A program made the translations under genes and the position numbers. A DNA stretch of 64,000 nt from Pigmentiphaga sp. NML080357 (GTDB lineage Bacteria > Pseudomonadota > Gammaproteobacteria > Burkholderiales > Burkholderiaceae_B). The stretch is from NCBI RefSeq assembly GCF_002188465.1, contig NZ_NINW01000029.1, positions 124,001 through 188,000 of the forward strand. The letters run 5' to 3'. Position 1 is the stretch's first letter. Each line of letters begins with the position of its first letter. Shown one piece after another: positions 55,708-64,000 of this stretch. The notes beneath the pieces were generated by a model. The model was not told the DNA's origin, searched no databases, and saw only the letters and a program-made list of their open reading frames with translations.

Positions 55708-56878
55708 CCAGCTTCACCCAGAAGCTTCCGCCCAGCGGCAGCAGGTCGTCGTTGAAGTCGTAGCTGCCGTTGTGCAGCGTGCACGGGCCGAGCCCATGAC
55801 CGGCCTCGCGGTGCGCGCCGTCGCCGTTGCCGATGAACACGTAGCAGCCGGGCTTTTCCTGCAGCATGAAGGCGAAGTCCTCGGCCCCCATGGTCGGCTC
55901 GGTGGCGGCATCGACCCGCTCGGGGCCCACCAGCGACTGCAGGACGCCGGTCACGAAGCGCGTTGCCTCGGGATGGTTGATCAGGGGCGGATACTTGCGC
56001 TGGAAGTCGACCTCGATCTGCGCGCCGTAGGCGAGGGCGGTGCCCTGCGCGATCTCCCGCATGCGTGCCTCGATCAGGTCCAGCACCTCGATCGTGAAGG
56101 TGCGCACGGTCCCCACCATCACGGCTTCGTCGGGGACGATGTTGGTAGTCGTGCCCGCATGGATCTGGGTGATGCTGAGGACCGCGGTATCGATCGGCTT
56201 CTTGTTGCGGGTCAGGATGGTTTGCAGGCCCTGCGCGAGTTGCACCGCGATCATGACCGGATCGGTGCCCAGGTGGGGCAGGGCGGCATGCGAGCCCTTG
56301 CCCTTCACCACGATGCGGAAGTCGTTGCTGGAGGCCATCATGGGGCCGGGCGTCACGGCAAAGTGCCCGACGGGGATGCCCGGCCAATTGTGCATGCCGA
56401 ATACCGCCTCCATGGGGAAGCGCGTGAACAGGCCGTCCTCGATCATCGCCCGGCCGCCGCCTTCGCCCTCCTCGGCCGGCTGGAAGATCAGGTAGACGGT
56501 GCCGGGGAAATCCCGGTGCGCCGCGAGATAGCGGGCCGCGCCCAGCAGCATCGCGCAATGGCCGTCGTGGCCGCAGGCGTGCATCTTGCCGGGGTGTACG
56601 CTGGCGTGCGCGAAGCTGTTGAGTTCCTGCAGGGGAAGCGCATCCATGTCGGCGCGCAGGCCGATGGCCGGGCCGTTCTTGTCGGTGCCTTCCAGGACGC
56701 CGACCAGCCCCGTCCCGGCCAGTCCGCGCACGACGGGGATGCCCCAGCTTTCGAGCAGGCGCGCAATGGTGTCCGAGGTGCGGTGTTCCTCGAAACACAG
56801 TTCCGGATGGGCGTGGAGGTCGCGCCGGATCGCTTTAAGGTCGTCATGGAACGCGACGATGGGTTCGAGTAGGGGCAT
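55673..56878 (-). CDS. M20-family amidohydrolase (hippurate/N-acyl amino acid hydrolase type)
   Basis: Zinc-dependent amidohydrolase of 401 aa (HipO/IAA-amino-acid hydrolase branch of M20D). Metal ligands occur in MHACGHDGHCAMLLG, FQPAEEGEGG and MHNWPG, with a dimerisation domain in the middle (SSNDFRIVVKGKGSHAALPH) and the last ligand near LGPCTLHNGSYDFND. No signal peptide. Such enzymes split N-acylated or N-benzoylated amino acids. Its stop lies inside the 3' end of the glycerate kinase gene, so the two messages overlap in antisense over 35 bp. Confidence 0.92.
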   Translation of the reverse strand: MPLLEPIVAFHDDLKAIRRDLHAHPELCFEEHRTSDTIARLLESWGIPVVRGLAGTGLVGVLEGTDKNGPAIGLRADMDALPLQELNSFAHASVHPGKMHACGHDGHCAMLLGAARYLAAHRDFPGTVYLIFQPAEEGEGGGRAMIEDGLFTRFPMEAVFGMHNWPGIPVGHFAVTPGPMMASSNDFRIVVKGKGSHAALPHLGTDPVMIAVQLAQGLQTILTRNKKPIDTAVLSITQIHAGTTTNIVPDEAVMVGTVRTFTIEVLDLIEARMREIAQGTALAYGAQIEVDFQRKYPPLINHPEATRFVTGVLQSLVGPERVDAATEPTMGAEDFAFMLQEKPGCYVFIGNGDGAHREAGHGLGPCTLHNGSYDFNDDLLPLGGSFWVKLVKDWFAQPRSV

Positions 56879-57036
56879 CTAGGAACTCCTGGCATGGTGG
56901 CCATCCCGCGGCCAGGGCGCGCCGCGCCTCGTGCAAGGCGGTCGCGAAGGCGGGACGGCGAAGGGACTGCGCCGTGTCCGGCGCCGCCGGGGCTTCGTGC
57001 CCGATAGCCCGGCGGTTACCATACTCATTATCACCA

Positions 57037-58224
57037 ATGAGCTTGTATATGGCGAGTGTAACGAGAAGGGCGCGCCCGGCCCGCCTGCGGGGCCTTTGCG
57101 CGCTGGTTCTGGCATGGGCGCTGGCCGGCTGCGCCAACCTGGAATATTACGCACAGTCCATTGCCGGCCATTCGTCGCTGTTGCAGGCGGCGCGGCCGCT
57201 GGACCAGGTGCTGGCCGATCCGGCTACTCCCGACGATTTGCGCACCCGCTTGCGCTATGCGCAGTCCGCCCGCCGTTACGCCAGCCAGGAGCTGGGGCTG
57301 CCGGACAACGGCAGCTATACCCAATATGCCGACGTCAAGCGCCCGTACGTGGTCTGGAACGTGTTCGCCACGCCGGAGCTGTCGCTGCGCCTCAAACCGT
57401 CCTGCTTCCTGATCGTGGGGTGCATCGACTACCGCGGCTACTACAACGAGGACGAAGCGCGCCGGGCCGCGCAGGCCCTGCGCGAGCAGGGCTGGGACGT
57501 CCACGTGGGCGGCGTGCCGGCCTATTCCACCCTGGGGTGGTACGCCGATCCGCTGGTCAATACCTTCATCCGGCTGCCGCCGGGCGAAGTCGCGCGCCTG
57601 GTATTCCATGAACTGACCCACCAGGCCGTCTATGCGAAGAACGATACGGCCTTCAACGAGTCCCTGGCGACGGCGGTCGAACAGATCGGCGTCGAGCGCT
57701 GGCTGAACGAGCCGGAGCACCGGGCCTTGCGGCCGGCCTACGAGGCCTTCGACCGCCGCCGGCGCGATTTCGTCGAGCTGCTGCTGGAGACGCGGCGCCA
57801 GCTGGCCCAGGCCTATGGCGAGGCCGGCGCCCGCCAGGGGCCGGCGCCCACGTCTCCCGAACCCGTCAACCTGACCCCGGAGGAGGTCGAGCGGCGGCGG
57901 GCGCGCAAGGCGGAGATCATCGCGGACCTGCGGCAACGGTACGAGCGCCTCAAGCGTGATAAATGGGAGGGTTTTTCGGGCTACGACGGCTGGTTCGCCC
58001 AGTCCCTCAACAATGCGCACTTCGCGGCCATCGGCACCTATCACCAGTGGGTGCCGGCCCTGCGCGCCATGGCGGACCGCTGCGAACCGTGCCGCAGCGG
58101 CAGCCTCGCGCCCTTCCTCGAACAGGCGCGTGCGCTCGCGCGACTGCCGTACGCCGAGCGCCGGCGGCTGCTGCGCGAAGAAACCGAACGGGTCCAGGGG
58201 ACTCGGCTATCATCGGCGCCATAG
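57037..58224 (+). CDS. Predicted zinc aminopeptidase lipoprotein (Aminopep/PF10023 type)
   Basis: Lipoprotein of about 395 aa. The signal peptide ends in LVLAWALAGC and the mature protein starts CANLEYYAQSIAGH, a typical opening of this family. The zinc motif HELTHQ lies in LVFHELTHQAVYAKNDTAFN, with the third ligand likely in NESLATAVEQIGVE. A charged helical stretch (about 240-330) and a C-terminal HFAAIGTYHQWVPAL block follow. Family members are called predicted aminopeptidases; activity is little studied. Start uncertain: ATG at 57037 or 57049, neither with a clear ribosome binding site. Confidence 0.85.
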   Translation: MSLYMASVTRRARPARLRGLCALVLAWALAGCANLEYYAQSIAGHSSLLQAARPLDQVLADPATPDDLRTRLRYAQSARRYASQELGLPDNGSYTQYADVKRPYVVWNVFATPELSLRLKPSCFLIVGCIDYRGYYNEDEARRAAQALREQGWDVHVGGVPAYSTLGWYADPLVNTFIRLPPGEVARLVFHELTHQAVYAKNDTAFNESLATAVEQIGVERWLNEPEHRALRPAYEAFDRRRRDFVELLLETRRQLAQAYGEAGARQGPAPTSPEPVNLTPEEVERRRARKAEIIADLRQRYERLKRDKWEGFSGYDGWFAQSLNNAHFAAIGTYHQWVPALRAMADRCEPCRSGSLAPFLEQARALARLPYAERRRLLREETERVQGTRLSSAP

Positions 58225-58265
58225 CCGTGCGACGATGCGGCGTTGACAAGACCAGGAGACCGCGA

Positions 58266-59957
58266 ATGGAAAGACCATGGTTGGCGCATTATCCGCCGGG
58301 CATTCCCGCCGACATCGATCCGGGACGCTATCGGTCGCTGGTCCAGTTGCTGGAGGAGGCGTTCGGGCAGTTCGCGGCGCGTCCGGCCTTCGCCTGCATG
58401 GGCAAGACGCTGTCCTTTGGCGACATCGACCGGCTCTCGCGCCAATTCGGGGCATGGCTGCAGTCGCTGGGCCTGGCGCGCGGCGCGCGCGTGGCGCTGA
58501 TGATGCCGAATGTCTTGCAGTATCCGGTGGCCATCGCGGCGGTGCTGCGCGCCGGCTATACCGTGGTCAACGTCAATCCGCTCTATACCGCTCCCGAGCT
58601 CGAACATCAACTCAAGGACAGCGGCGCCGAAGCCATCGTCATCCTCGAGAATTTCGCGCACACGCTGCAAAAGGTCCTGCCGTCCACCGCCATCCGGCAC
58701 ATCGTTCTGGCGTCCATGGGCGACCTGCTGGGCGGCGTGAAGGGCGCCGTGGTCGACGTGGTGGTGCGCCACGTGAAAAAGCTCGTCCCGCCGTTCCAGC
58801 TGCCCGGAGCCGTGACGTTCAAGCGCGCGCTGGCGCAAGGCGCGGGGCGGCCGCTGGAGCGGCCCGACGTCGGGCCCGACGACATAGCCTTCCTGCAGTA
58901 CACCGGCGGCACGACCGGCGTGGCCAAGGGCGCCATCCTGCTGCACCGGAACGTCGCGGCCAATGTCCTCCAATGCGATGCCTGGCTGCTGACGGACGAC
59001 CGGCCGGCGGCGGACGACGGGCTGCGCGCCCAGCAGATCTTCGTCTGCGCGCTGCCCCTCTATCACATCTTCGGACTGACGGTGTGCGGGATGCTGGGCA
59101 TGCACGCGGGCGGCCTGAACGTGCTGATCCCCAACCCGCGCAATATCCCGGAACTGGTGCAGGCGCTGTCGCCCTATCGCTTCACGCTTTTTCCCGGCGT
59201 CAACACGCTGTTCAACGCGCTGCTGAACAACCAGAAGTTCGCCTCGCTCGATTTTTCCGGCCTGCGCGTGAGCGTGGGCGGCGGCATGGCGGTGCAGAAA
59301 TCGGTGGCCGACCGCTGGGTGGCCGTGACCGGCTCGCCGCTGTGCGAGGGTTATGGCCTGTCCGAGACGTCGCCGGTGGCGTGCTGCACCCCCATCAATA
59401 TCAAGGAGTACTCGGGCACGATAGGCATCCCGCTGCCGTCGACCGAGGCCGCGATCCTCGATGACGACGGCAATCCCGTGCCTTCCGGCGAGCGCGGCGA
59501 AATCGCGTTGCGCGGGCCGCAGGTCATGCCGGGCTACTGGAACATGCCGGAAGAGACAGCCCGCGTCATGACGGCCGACGGGTTCTTCAAGACCGGCGAC
59601 ATCGGCATCATGGACGAACGCGGCTACATCCGCATCGTCGACCGCAAGAAGGACATGATCCTGGTGTCCGGATTCAACGTCTATCCCAACGAGGTCGAGG
59701 CCGTGGTGTCGCAGCACCCCGGCGTGCTGGAGTGCGCGGCCATCGGCGTGCCCGACGAGCATTCGGGCGAGGCGGTCAAGGTCGTGGTGGTCAAGCGCGA
59801 TCCGGCCTTGACCGAGCAGGACATCAAGGCGTTCTGCCGCGACCGGCTGACGGGCTACAAGCGGCCGCGCTACGTGGAGTTCCGCACGGAACTGCCCAAG
59901 ACCAACGTGGGCAAGATCCTGCGCCGCGAGCTGCGGTCGAGCAGCGACGCCGCATAG
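58266..59957 (+). CDS. fadD: Long-chain fatty acid-CoA ligase FadD
   Basis: AMP-forming acyl-CoA synthetase of 563 aa. It begins MERPWLAHYPPGIPADIDPG like other FadD proteins. The ATP-binding P-loop is YTGGTTGVAKGAIL. The A5 motif is EGYGLSETSPVACCTP, and the FadD signature region is TADGFFKTGDIGIMDERGYI with RIVDRKKDMILVSGFNVYPN. The C-terminal catalytic lysine lies in KTNVGKILRRELR. It activates fatty acids for beta-oxidation, fitting fadN and the thiolase at 5-9 kb. It starts 41 bp after the lipoprotein gene on the same strand. Confidence 0.95.
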   Translation: MERPWLAHYPPGIPADIDPGRYRSLVQLLEEAFGQFAARPAFACMGKTLSFGDIDRLSRQFGAWLQSLGLARGARVALMMPNVLQYPVAIAAVLRAGYTVVNVNPLYTAPELEHQLKDSGAEAIVILENFAHTLQKVLPSTAIRHIVLASMGDLLGGVKGAVVDVVVRHVKKLVPPFQLPGAVTFKRALAQGAGRPLERPDVGPDDIAFLQYTGGTTGVAKGAILLHRNVAANVLQCDAWLLTDDRPAADDGLRAQQIFVCALPLYHIFGLTVCGMLGMHAGGLNVLIPNPRNIPELVQALSPYRFTLFPGVNTLFNALLNNQKFASLDFSGLRVSVGGGMAVQKSVADRWVAVTGSPLCEGYGLSETSPVACCTPINIKEYSGTIGIPLPSTEAAILDDDGNPVPSGERGEIALRGPQVMPGYWNMPEETARVMTADGFFKTGDIGIMDERGYIRIVDRKKDMILVSGFNVYPNEVEAVVSQHPGVLECAAIGVPDEHSGEAVKVVVVKRDPALTEQDIKAFCRDRLTGYKRPRYVEFRTELPKTNVGKILRRELRSSSDAA

Positions 59958-60104
59958 GCCTGGGCGAAGCCCGTAGGCAAAAGCGCCACCTCGGCGCAAC
60001 GACGGCCCGAAGGGCCTGGCGTGGGGCATCTCGCCCCCGGTTCCCGCGCGCTGCCCCTACAATTGCGGCATTTGCCCCGTTGCGGGCACCGTTCGGGAGT
60101 CTTC

Positions 60105-61451
60105 ATGCTACGTGAGAGGGCAGGCCATCATCGCAAGGCCTTGCATGGCGCCTTGCGCCGCGCGCTGGCGCCCATCGGCGCGTGCGCGTTGATGGCCGCG
60201 GCGCCGATGCATGGCGCCGAAGCCGGCGTGACGTTCCGGCTGGACCGCCTGCAGGCCGGCCCGGGCGAGACCGTCCGTATCGAGGCCATGTTTTTCAATG
60301 ACGGCAACTCCACCGCCACGTGGGACGCGCCGCGCGAGTTGATCCTGCAATGGCGGGACAGCGCCGGTCACGTGGTGCGCACCCCCGCCCGGCTTGATGG
60401 CGGCGCCGCGGTGCTGCAGATTCCGGTGGGACAGTTCTCGCGAGCGTCCTGGTCCGCGACCGTGCCTGCCGACGTCCGGGGATTGCAAGCCATCGCGATC
60501 GAGGGCGAGCCGGTGCTGCTGGCGCTCGACGCCACGCCCGCCGAAAAAGGCGCGATCGTCGGTTCCCCGGCCATCGGTCCCATCGTCGATCCGCGCGCGC
60601 CGGGCTCGGCGCCACAGGTGCCGGATACGGGCGTGCTCGCGGGTGTGAGCGACCTGAGCGGCGGCCAGGGGCTGCGCAGCACCGCCATGCAAGGGCCGGC
60701 GCCTGCCGCGGCCAACGACGAACATTCCGTGCTGGACCGTTTCCGCAGCGCCCTGTCCCCCTACGAGCCGGTGTATTTCAGCCTCGGGGCGCGGCCCAAC
60801 CTCAACGCGCGCTTCCAGATCAGCCTGAAGTTCCGGTTGTTCCAGCCTGACGAAGGCCAGGAGACCGGTTTCTTCAACAACCTCTATCTCGGCTACACCC
60901 AGACCTCCCTGTGGGACATCGGCGCGAATTCGGCGCCGTTTCGCGACAGCAGCTACCGTCCCGCTGTCTTCTGGCTGTCCGACCGCGTCTGGGAATCGCA
61001 GGACCGGCGCAAGTCGCTGGGATTCGACGGCGGCTTCGAGCACGAGTCCAACGGCCGCGACGGCGACACCTCGCGCGCGATCAATTCGCTTTATGCCCGG
61101 CCCACGCTGCGCTACCGCTTCGACGACGGCAGCACCTTCAGCTTCGGCCCCAAGATCAAGTACTACGCCACGCGCAAGGGCAATCCCGACATTGCCGACT
61201 ACCGCGGCCACGTCGATTACCAGTTCCGCTGGGCCAAGGACGATGGCCTGATGGTGTCGGCGCTGGTGCGCAAGGGCCACGAGAAGGGGTCGCTGCAGCT
61301 CGACATGGCCTATCCGCTGCGCAAGCTCGGTCTCGGCAGGCTCAACGGTTTCCTGCACGTGCAATACTTCAACGGATACGGCGAAACCCTGCTGGACTAC
61401 AACGTGCGCGCCAAGTCGCAAGTGCGCATCGGGTTGATGGTGATACGCTGA
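60105..61451 (+). CDS. pldA: Outer-membrane phospholipase A (OMPLA, PldA)
   Basis: Outer-membrane beta-barrel phospholipase A1 of 448 aa. A signal peptide covers the first 35-40 residues (ACALMAAAPMHGAEA). A beta-sandwich-like N-terminal region of about 200 residues precedes the barrel and makes the protein longer than E. coli PldA. The catalytic triad is H313, S315 and N327 (FEHESNGRDG and SRAINSLY), with the same spacing as H142, S144 and N156 of E. coli. The C-terminus ends in aromatic/hydrophobic barrel strands (RIGLMVIR). The family degrades mislocalised outer-leaflet phospholipids. Confidence 0.92.
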   Translation: MLRERAGHHRKALHGALRRALAPIGACALMAAAPMHGAEAGVTFRLDRLQAGPGETVRIEAMFFNDGNSTATWDAPRELILQWRDSAGHVVRTPARLDGGAAVLQIPVGQFSRASWSATVPADVRGLQAIAIEGEPVLLALDATPAEKGAIVGSPAIGPIVDPRAPGSAPQVPDTGVLAGVSDLSGGQGLRSTAMQGPAPAAANDEHSVLDRFRSALSPYEPVYFSLGARPNLNARFQISLKFRLFQPDEGQETGFFNNLYLGYTQTSLWDIGANSAPFRDSSYRPAVFWLSDRVWESQDRRKSLGFDGGFEHESNGRDGDTSRAINSLYARPTLRYRFDDGSTFSFGPKIKYYATRKGNPDIADYRGHVDYQFRWAKDDGLMVSALVRKGHEKGSLQLDMAYPLRKLGLGRLNGFLHVQYFNGYGETLLDYNVRAKSQVRIGLMVIR

Positions 61452-61488
61452 CCGGCCCCGGCGGGGCAGAGGCCGCCAAGGCGCGGGG

Positions 61489-61836
61489 TTACGCTTCGAT
61501 CATTTCCACCGGCCGGTTCCAGATCAGCAGCGCCACGCAACCCTTGGGGCTTTGCACGCTGTGGCGCGTGCCCGGCGGATTGACGACCAGCGTGCCCGCC
61601 GGATAGGTCCCGCGCTCGTCCTGCTGCTCGCCTTCCAGGACCAGGATGTGTTCGAGCCCCGCATGGCGGTGCAGGGGGACGGAGGCGCCCGGCTCGTAGC
61701 GCAGGTAGGCGGCCGCCGGGCCGCCGTCGGGCTCGCGATAAATCCAGGCCACCGCGACGCCGGGACGCAAGATGCCCCAGTCCAGGTTTTCCGGCACGCG
61801 GCTGAGCGCGTGCGCCAGTATCAACGCCTGGTTCAT
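61489..61836 (-). CDS. Cupin-domain protein
   Basis: Single small cupin of 115 aa. The two metal-site motifs are visible: [20 protein letters not shown] with three possible ligands (H, H, E), and [19 protein letters not shown] with the last histidine. It looks like ChrR-type cupins. Its ATG overlaps the stop of the biuret-hydrolase-like gene by 4 bp (ATGA), so translation is coupled. It may bind a metal or act as a small accessory enzyme for that pathway; no specific function can be given. Confidence 0.85.
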   Translation of the reverse strand: MNQALILAHALSRVPENLDWGILRPGVAVAWIYREPDGGPAAAYLRYEPGASVPLHRHAGLEHILVLEGEQQDERGTYPAGTLVVNPPGTRHSVQSPKGCVALLIWNRPVEMIEA

Positions 61837-62549
61837 TGCGCCGCCTCCGCATCTTCCCCCACGGCGACGCCGAGCGCCTGCAGGAAAGCGCTCGAATCGC
61901 TTACCGCGCCGAACACGCCGCCCTGCATCTTGATCATCCTGATCGCCGCCTCGTGGTTGCCGCGGTCGGTGGCGCCGCAGCAGTCCTCGAGCAGGAGGCA
62001 CTCGTAGCCGCGGTCGTTCGCCTCGCGCATGGTGGTATGCACGCAGACATCGGTCGTGATGCCGGTGAGCACCAGATTGCGGATGCCGCGCGTGCGCAGG
62101 ATGAGGTCGAGATCGGTCGCGCAGAACGAGCCCTTGCCCGGCTTATCGATGATGGGTTCGCCCGGCAGGGGCGCTAGTTCGGGAATGATTTCCCAGCCCG
62201 GTTCGCCGCGCACCAGGATCCGCCCGCAAGGGCCCGGATCGCCGATGCCGGCGCCGATCCGGCGCGAGCGCCAGCGCTTGTTGGCCGGCAGGTCCGACAG
62301 GTCGGGACGATGCCCCTCCCGGGTATGGATGATGTGGAAGCCCGCGCCGCGCATCGCCGCGAGCAGCCGGCCGATGGGTTCGACCGGCGCGCGCGTGAGC
62401 GACAGGTCGTAGCCCATCCGGTCGACGTAGCCGCCCCGGCCGCAGAAGTCCGTCTGCATGTCGATGACGATCAGCGCCGTGTTCCCGGGCCGCAGATCGC
62501 CGTCGAACGGCCACGGGTATGGGTCGGCGGATAGGAAGAATTCGCTCAT
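61833..62549 (-). CDS. biuH: Isochorismatase-family hydrolase, biuret amidohydrolase-like
   Basis: Cysteine hydrolase of 238 aa. Catalytic residues are D30 (VIDMQTDF), K136 (DKPGKGSF) and C169 (TTDVCVHTT), and Q209 is in the right place near the C-terminus. All are shifted by exactly 6 from the biuret hydrolase residues D36, K142, C175 and Q215 as I recall them from the Rhizobium enzyme. The segment [20 protein letters not shown] is also typical of that group. Biuret hydrolase converts biuret to allophanate and ammonia; no allophanate hydrolase is in the window. First gene of a two-gene operon with the cupin. Confidence 0.78.
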   Translation of the reverse strand: MSEFFLSADPYPWPFDGDLRPGNTALIVIDMQTDFCGRGGYVDRMGYDLSLTRAPVEPIGRLLAAMRGAGFHIIHTREGHRPDLSDLPANKRWRSRRIGAGIGDPGPCGRILVRGEPGWEIIPELAPLPGEPIIDKPGKGSFCATDLDLILRTRGIRNLVLTGITTDVCVHTTMREANDRGYECLLLEDCCGATDRGNHEAAIRMIKMQGGVFGAVSDSSAFLQALGVAVGEDAEAAQ

Positions 62550-62658
62550 GATGTTCTCGCTGGTGGCGTCCGCTAGCAGGTTAATCAGCGGCGGGCGGCA
62601 TCAACAAGCAACGAATAATGAGCACCGTGTTGCCGTTACGGCAGCGGTGGCCGTTCGG

Positions 62659-63531
62659 TCAGGCCTTCAGGTTGGGGCCGATCAGCGCATGCAGGGCCCG
62701 GGCGACGTCGGGGCCGCCGGACACGATGTCGCCCTGTTCCGGCCAGGGCGACCGCTCGAACGGGTCGAAGGCGAGGCCGCCCGCTTCGCGCACCAGCAGC
62801 GTACCGGCGGCAATGTCCCAGGGCTTGAGCCGCAATTCCCAGTAGCCGTCGAAGCGTCCGCAGGCCACCCAGGCGAGATCCAGCGCCGCCGCGCCGTTGC
62901 GGCGCACCCCCCGCGTGCCGTGCATCGCGTCGCGCAGCATGGGCAGGTAGTTCTCGGTGAAGGACATGTCGCTGTAGGGAAAGCCGGTGGCCAGCAGCGC
63001 ATCGGCCAGGGTGCCGGTGCGCGAGCATTGGATGCGATGGCTGTTGAGCCAGGCGCCCACGCCGCGCACGGCGGTGAACATTTCCTCGCGGCAGGGATCG
63101 TAGATCACGCCCACCACCGGACCCGGCTCGGCCTTGGCGTCGTCGAAGGCGATGCCGCATCCTTGCTGGGCCACCAGCGCGATCGATACCGCGTAGTGCG
63201 GAATGGCGTGGACGAAGTTGGTGGTGCCGTCCAGCGGGTCGATGTACCAGCTCGCGGGCCCGGAGGGAGAGCCGCCGGTTTCCTCCGCCACGATGCCGAA
63301 CTGCGGCGTGCGCGCCCGCAGGACTTCGATGATGGCGATCTCGGCTTCGCGGTCGGCCTGCGAGACCAGGTCGTTGCGGGCCTTAAGGTCGATGACCAGC
63401 TCCGAACGCTTGTGCGCATAGGCCTGCAGGATGGCGGCGCCGGCGTGCGCCGCGGTGACCGCGGCTTCCAGCGCCTTGAACAGGTCCAGCGGCGCGGCTT
63501 TGTCCATGGTGGGGGCGGCAGGGATGCTCAT
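62659..63531 (-). CDS. suhB: Inositol monophosphatase family protein SuhB
   Basis: Mg2+-dependent phosphatase of 290 aa (FIG superfamily). Metal-binding motifs are IVAEETGG, WYIDPLDGTTNFVH and KPWDIAAGTLLVREAGG, all intact. SuhB also acts in rRNA antitermination complexes in E. coli. The start at 63531 (MSIPAAPTMDKAAPLDLFKA) gives about 20 residues more than E. coli SuhB; an internal ATG at 63507 (MDKAAPLD) is an alternative. The gene is divergent from mnmC with 70 bp between the two starts. Confidence 0.92.
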   Translation of the reverse strand: MSIPAAPTMDKAAPLDLFKALEAAVTAAHAGAAILQAYAHKRSELVIDLKARNDLVSQADREAEIAIIEVLRARTPQFGIVAEETGGSPSGPASWYIDPLDGTTNFVHAIPHYAVSIALVAQQGCGIAFDDAKAEPGPVVGVIYDPCREEMFTAVRGVGAWLNSHRIQCSRTGTLADALLATGFPYSDMSFTENYLPMLRDAMHGTRGVRRNGAAALDLAWVACGRFDGYWELRLKPWDIAAGTLLVREAGGLAFDPFERSPWPEQGDIVSGGPDVARALHALIGPNLKA

Positions 63532-63601
63532 GCGATCAGTGTACGTCCACTTTGCTTCCGCTGTAAGACTTGTTGCGCCGGGCGGCACACGGGGCGGCGG
63601 T

Positions 63602-64000
63602 ATGATGGCGCCCGTGTTTACGCCATTGATCCCCTCCCAGCCCGCGTTCGAGCCGGGCGGCGTGCCCTACAGCCCGCGCTACGGCGACATCTACCATGCC
63701 GCCCAGGGCGCGATCGAGCAGGCTCGCCACGTGTTCCTCGCCGGCAACGGCCTGCCGGCGCGGTGGCGGGGCCGCGAGCGCTTCACCGTGTGCGAGACGG
63801 GCTTCGGCCTGGGGCTGACTTTCCTTGCGCTCTGGCGGGCCTGGCGCGACGATCCGCAGCGCTGCGGGCGGCTGCATGTGGTTTCGGTGGAGGCCCATCC
63901 GTTCGCCCGCGAGCACTTGGCGCAATTGCTGGCGGCGCAAATGCCGCCGGACTGGCGCGGGATGGCCGATCAACTGCTCGCGCAGTGGCCGCCGCTGTTG
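63602..64000 (+). CDS. mnmC: tRNA 5-methylaminomethyl-2-thiouridine synthesis protein MnmC, N-terminal part
   Basis: The frame from 63602 (second ATG at 63605) encodes the N-terminal methyltransferase domain of MnmC. It shows PRYGDIYHAAQGAIEQARHV, LAGNGLPARW and the SAM-binding ETGFGLGLTFLAL, followed by VVSVEAHPFAREHLAQLLA. The enzyme converts nm5s2U to mnm5s2U in the wobble position of several tRNAs. The gene runs off the window at 64000, so the FAD-dependent oxidoreductase domain is not visible. Confidence 0.9.
   Translation, partial: MMAPVFTPLIPSQPAFEPGGVPYSPRYGDIYHAAQGAIEQARHVFLAGNGLPARWRGRERFTVCETGFGLGLTFLALWRAWRDDPQRCGRLHVVSVEAHPFAREHLAQLLAAQMPPDWRGMADQLLAQWPPLL

Noticed and set aside
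57018-57040. Fur-box-like GATAATGAGTAT on the minus strand before the aminopeptidase gene
   Set aside because: By eye only about 13 of 19 positions fit the Fur consensus and neither neighbour is an iron gene.
58041-60029. Minus-strand ORF of 662 codons antisense to fadD
   Set aside because: No family features, and fadD on the plus strand has every expected motif. Treated as a shadow.

Overview
This 64 kb window is a GC-rich chromosomal segment from a betaproteobacterium, most likely Alcaligenaceae (Bordetella or Achromobacter type). The basis is its expanded Bug/TctC solute-receptor family (two intact genes and one relic), many LysR/IclR/MarR/TetR single-gene regulators, catabolic CoA-linked operons and GC-rich intergenic repeats around 'TACGCGCTGACGCGC'. 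No rRNA, tRNA, CRISPR array or complete insertion sequence was seen. The window cuts an MFS exporter gene at its left edge and mnmC at its right edge.

Layout. 0-9.4 kb: DHA2-type exporter, VanX-like dipeptidase, a yybP-ykoY manganese riboswitch with an UPF0016 exporter, a 5'-nucleotidase lipoprotein, a fadN/thiolase beta-oxidation pair and a DUF2007 protein. 9.4-14.9 kb: MarR regulator with a clear operator, sulfatase, Bug receptor, then the tight operon phhB-phhA-SDR. The SDR looks like a quinonoid dihydropteridine reductase. The operon ends in a 272-bp nested palindromic element. 14.9-22.4 kb: luciferase-like monooxygenase with a leaderless ModA-like protein, HD and VOC proteins, TetR regulator translationally coupled to a rifampin-phosphotransferase-like enzyme, DUF445. 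22.4-30.6 kb: an ECF42-type sigma factor module (two DGPF/YciI proteins, VOC, sigma factor, MFS) with its own candidate promoter, a Bug relic, PfpI, a second MFS, a CoxG-like protein and a thioesterase. 30.7-36.7 kb: LysR-aspA-gltIJKL, acidic amino-acid uptake plus aspartase.

37.2-48.9 kb is the most unusual region. A plus-strand operon (class III CoA-transferase, MaoC-like, Bug, two crotonases) faces a minus-strand operon (AtuA split into two polypeptides, and the beta and biotin-carrying alpha subunits of an acyl-CoA carboxylase). Two tandem IclR genes lie between them. A 12-bp box (AAAAYGGAATTT) occurs ahead of both operons and of one IclR gene, mostly as direct repeats with a 20-bp period. 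I infer a single IclR-controlled regulon that activates, carboxylates and breaks down an unidentified branched or unsaturated organic acid.

49-64 kb: a dmlR/dmlA-type D-malate (tartrate) locus followed by a dehalogenase-like hydrolase, an HTH-citrate synthase fusion, glutathione transferase, glycerate 2-kinase, an M20 amidohydrolase, a lipoprotein aminopeptidase, fadD, pldA, a cupin/biuret-hydrolase pair, suhB and the start of mnmC. Start codons were chosen by family N-termini and ribosome binding sites. Long ORFs antisense to real genes were left out.
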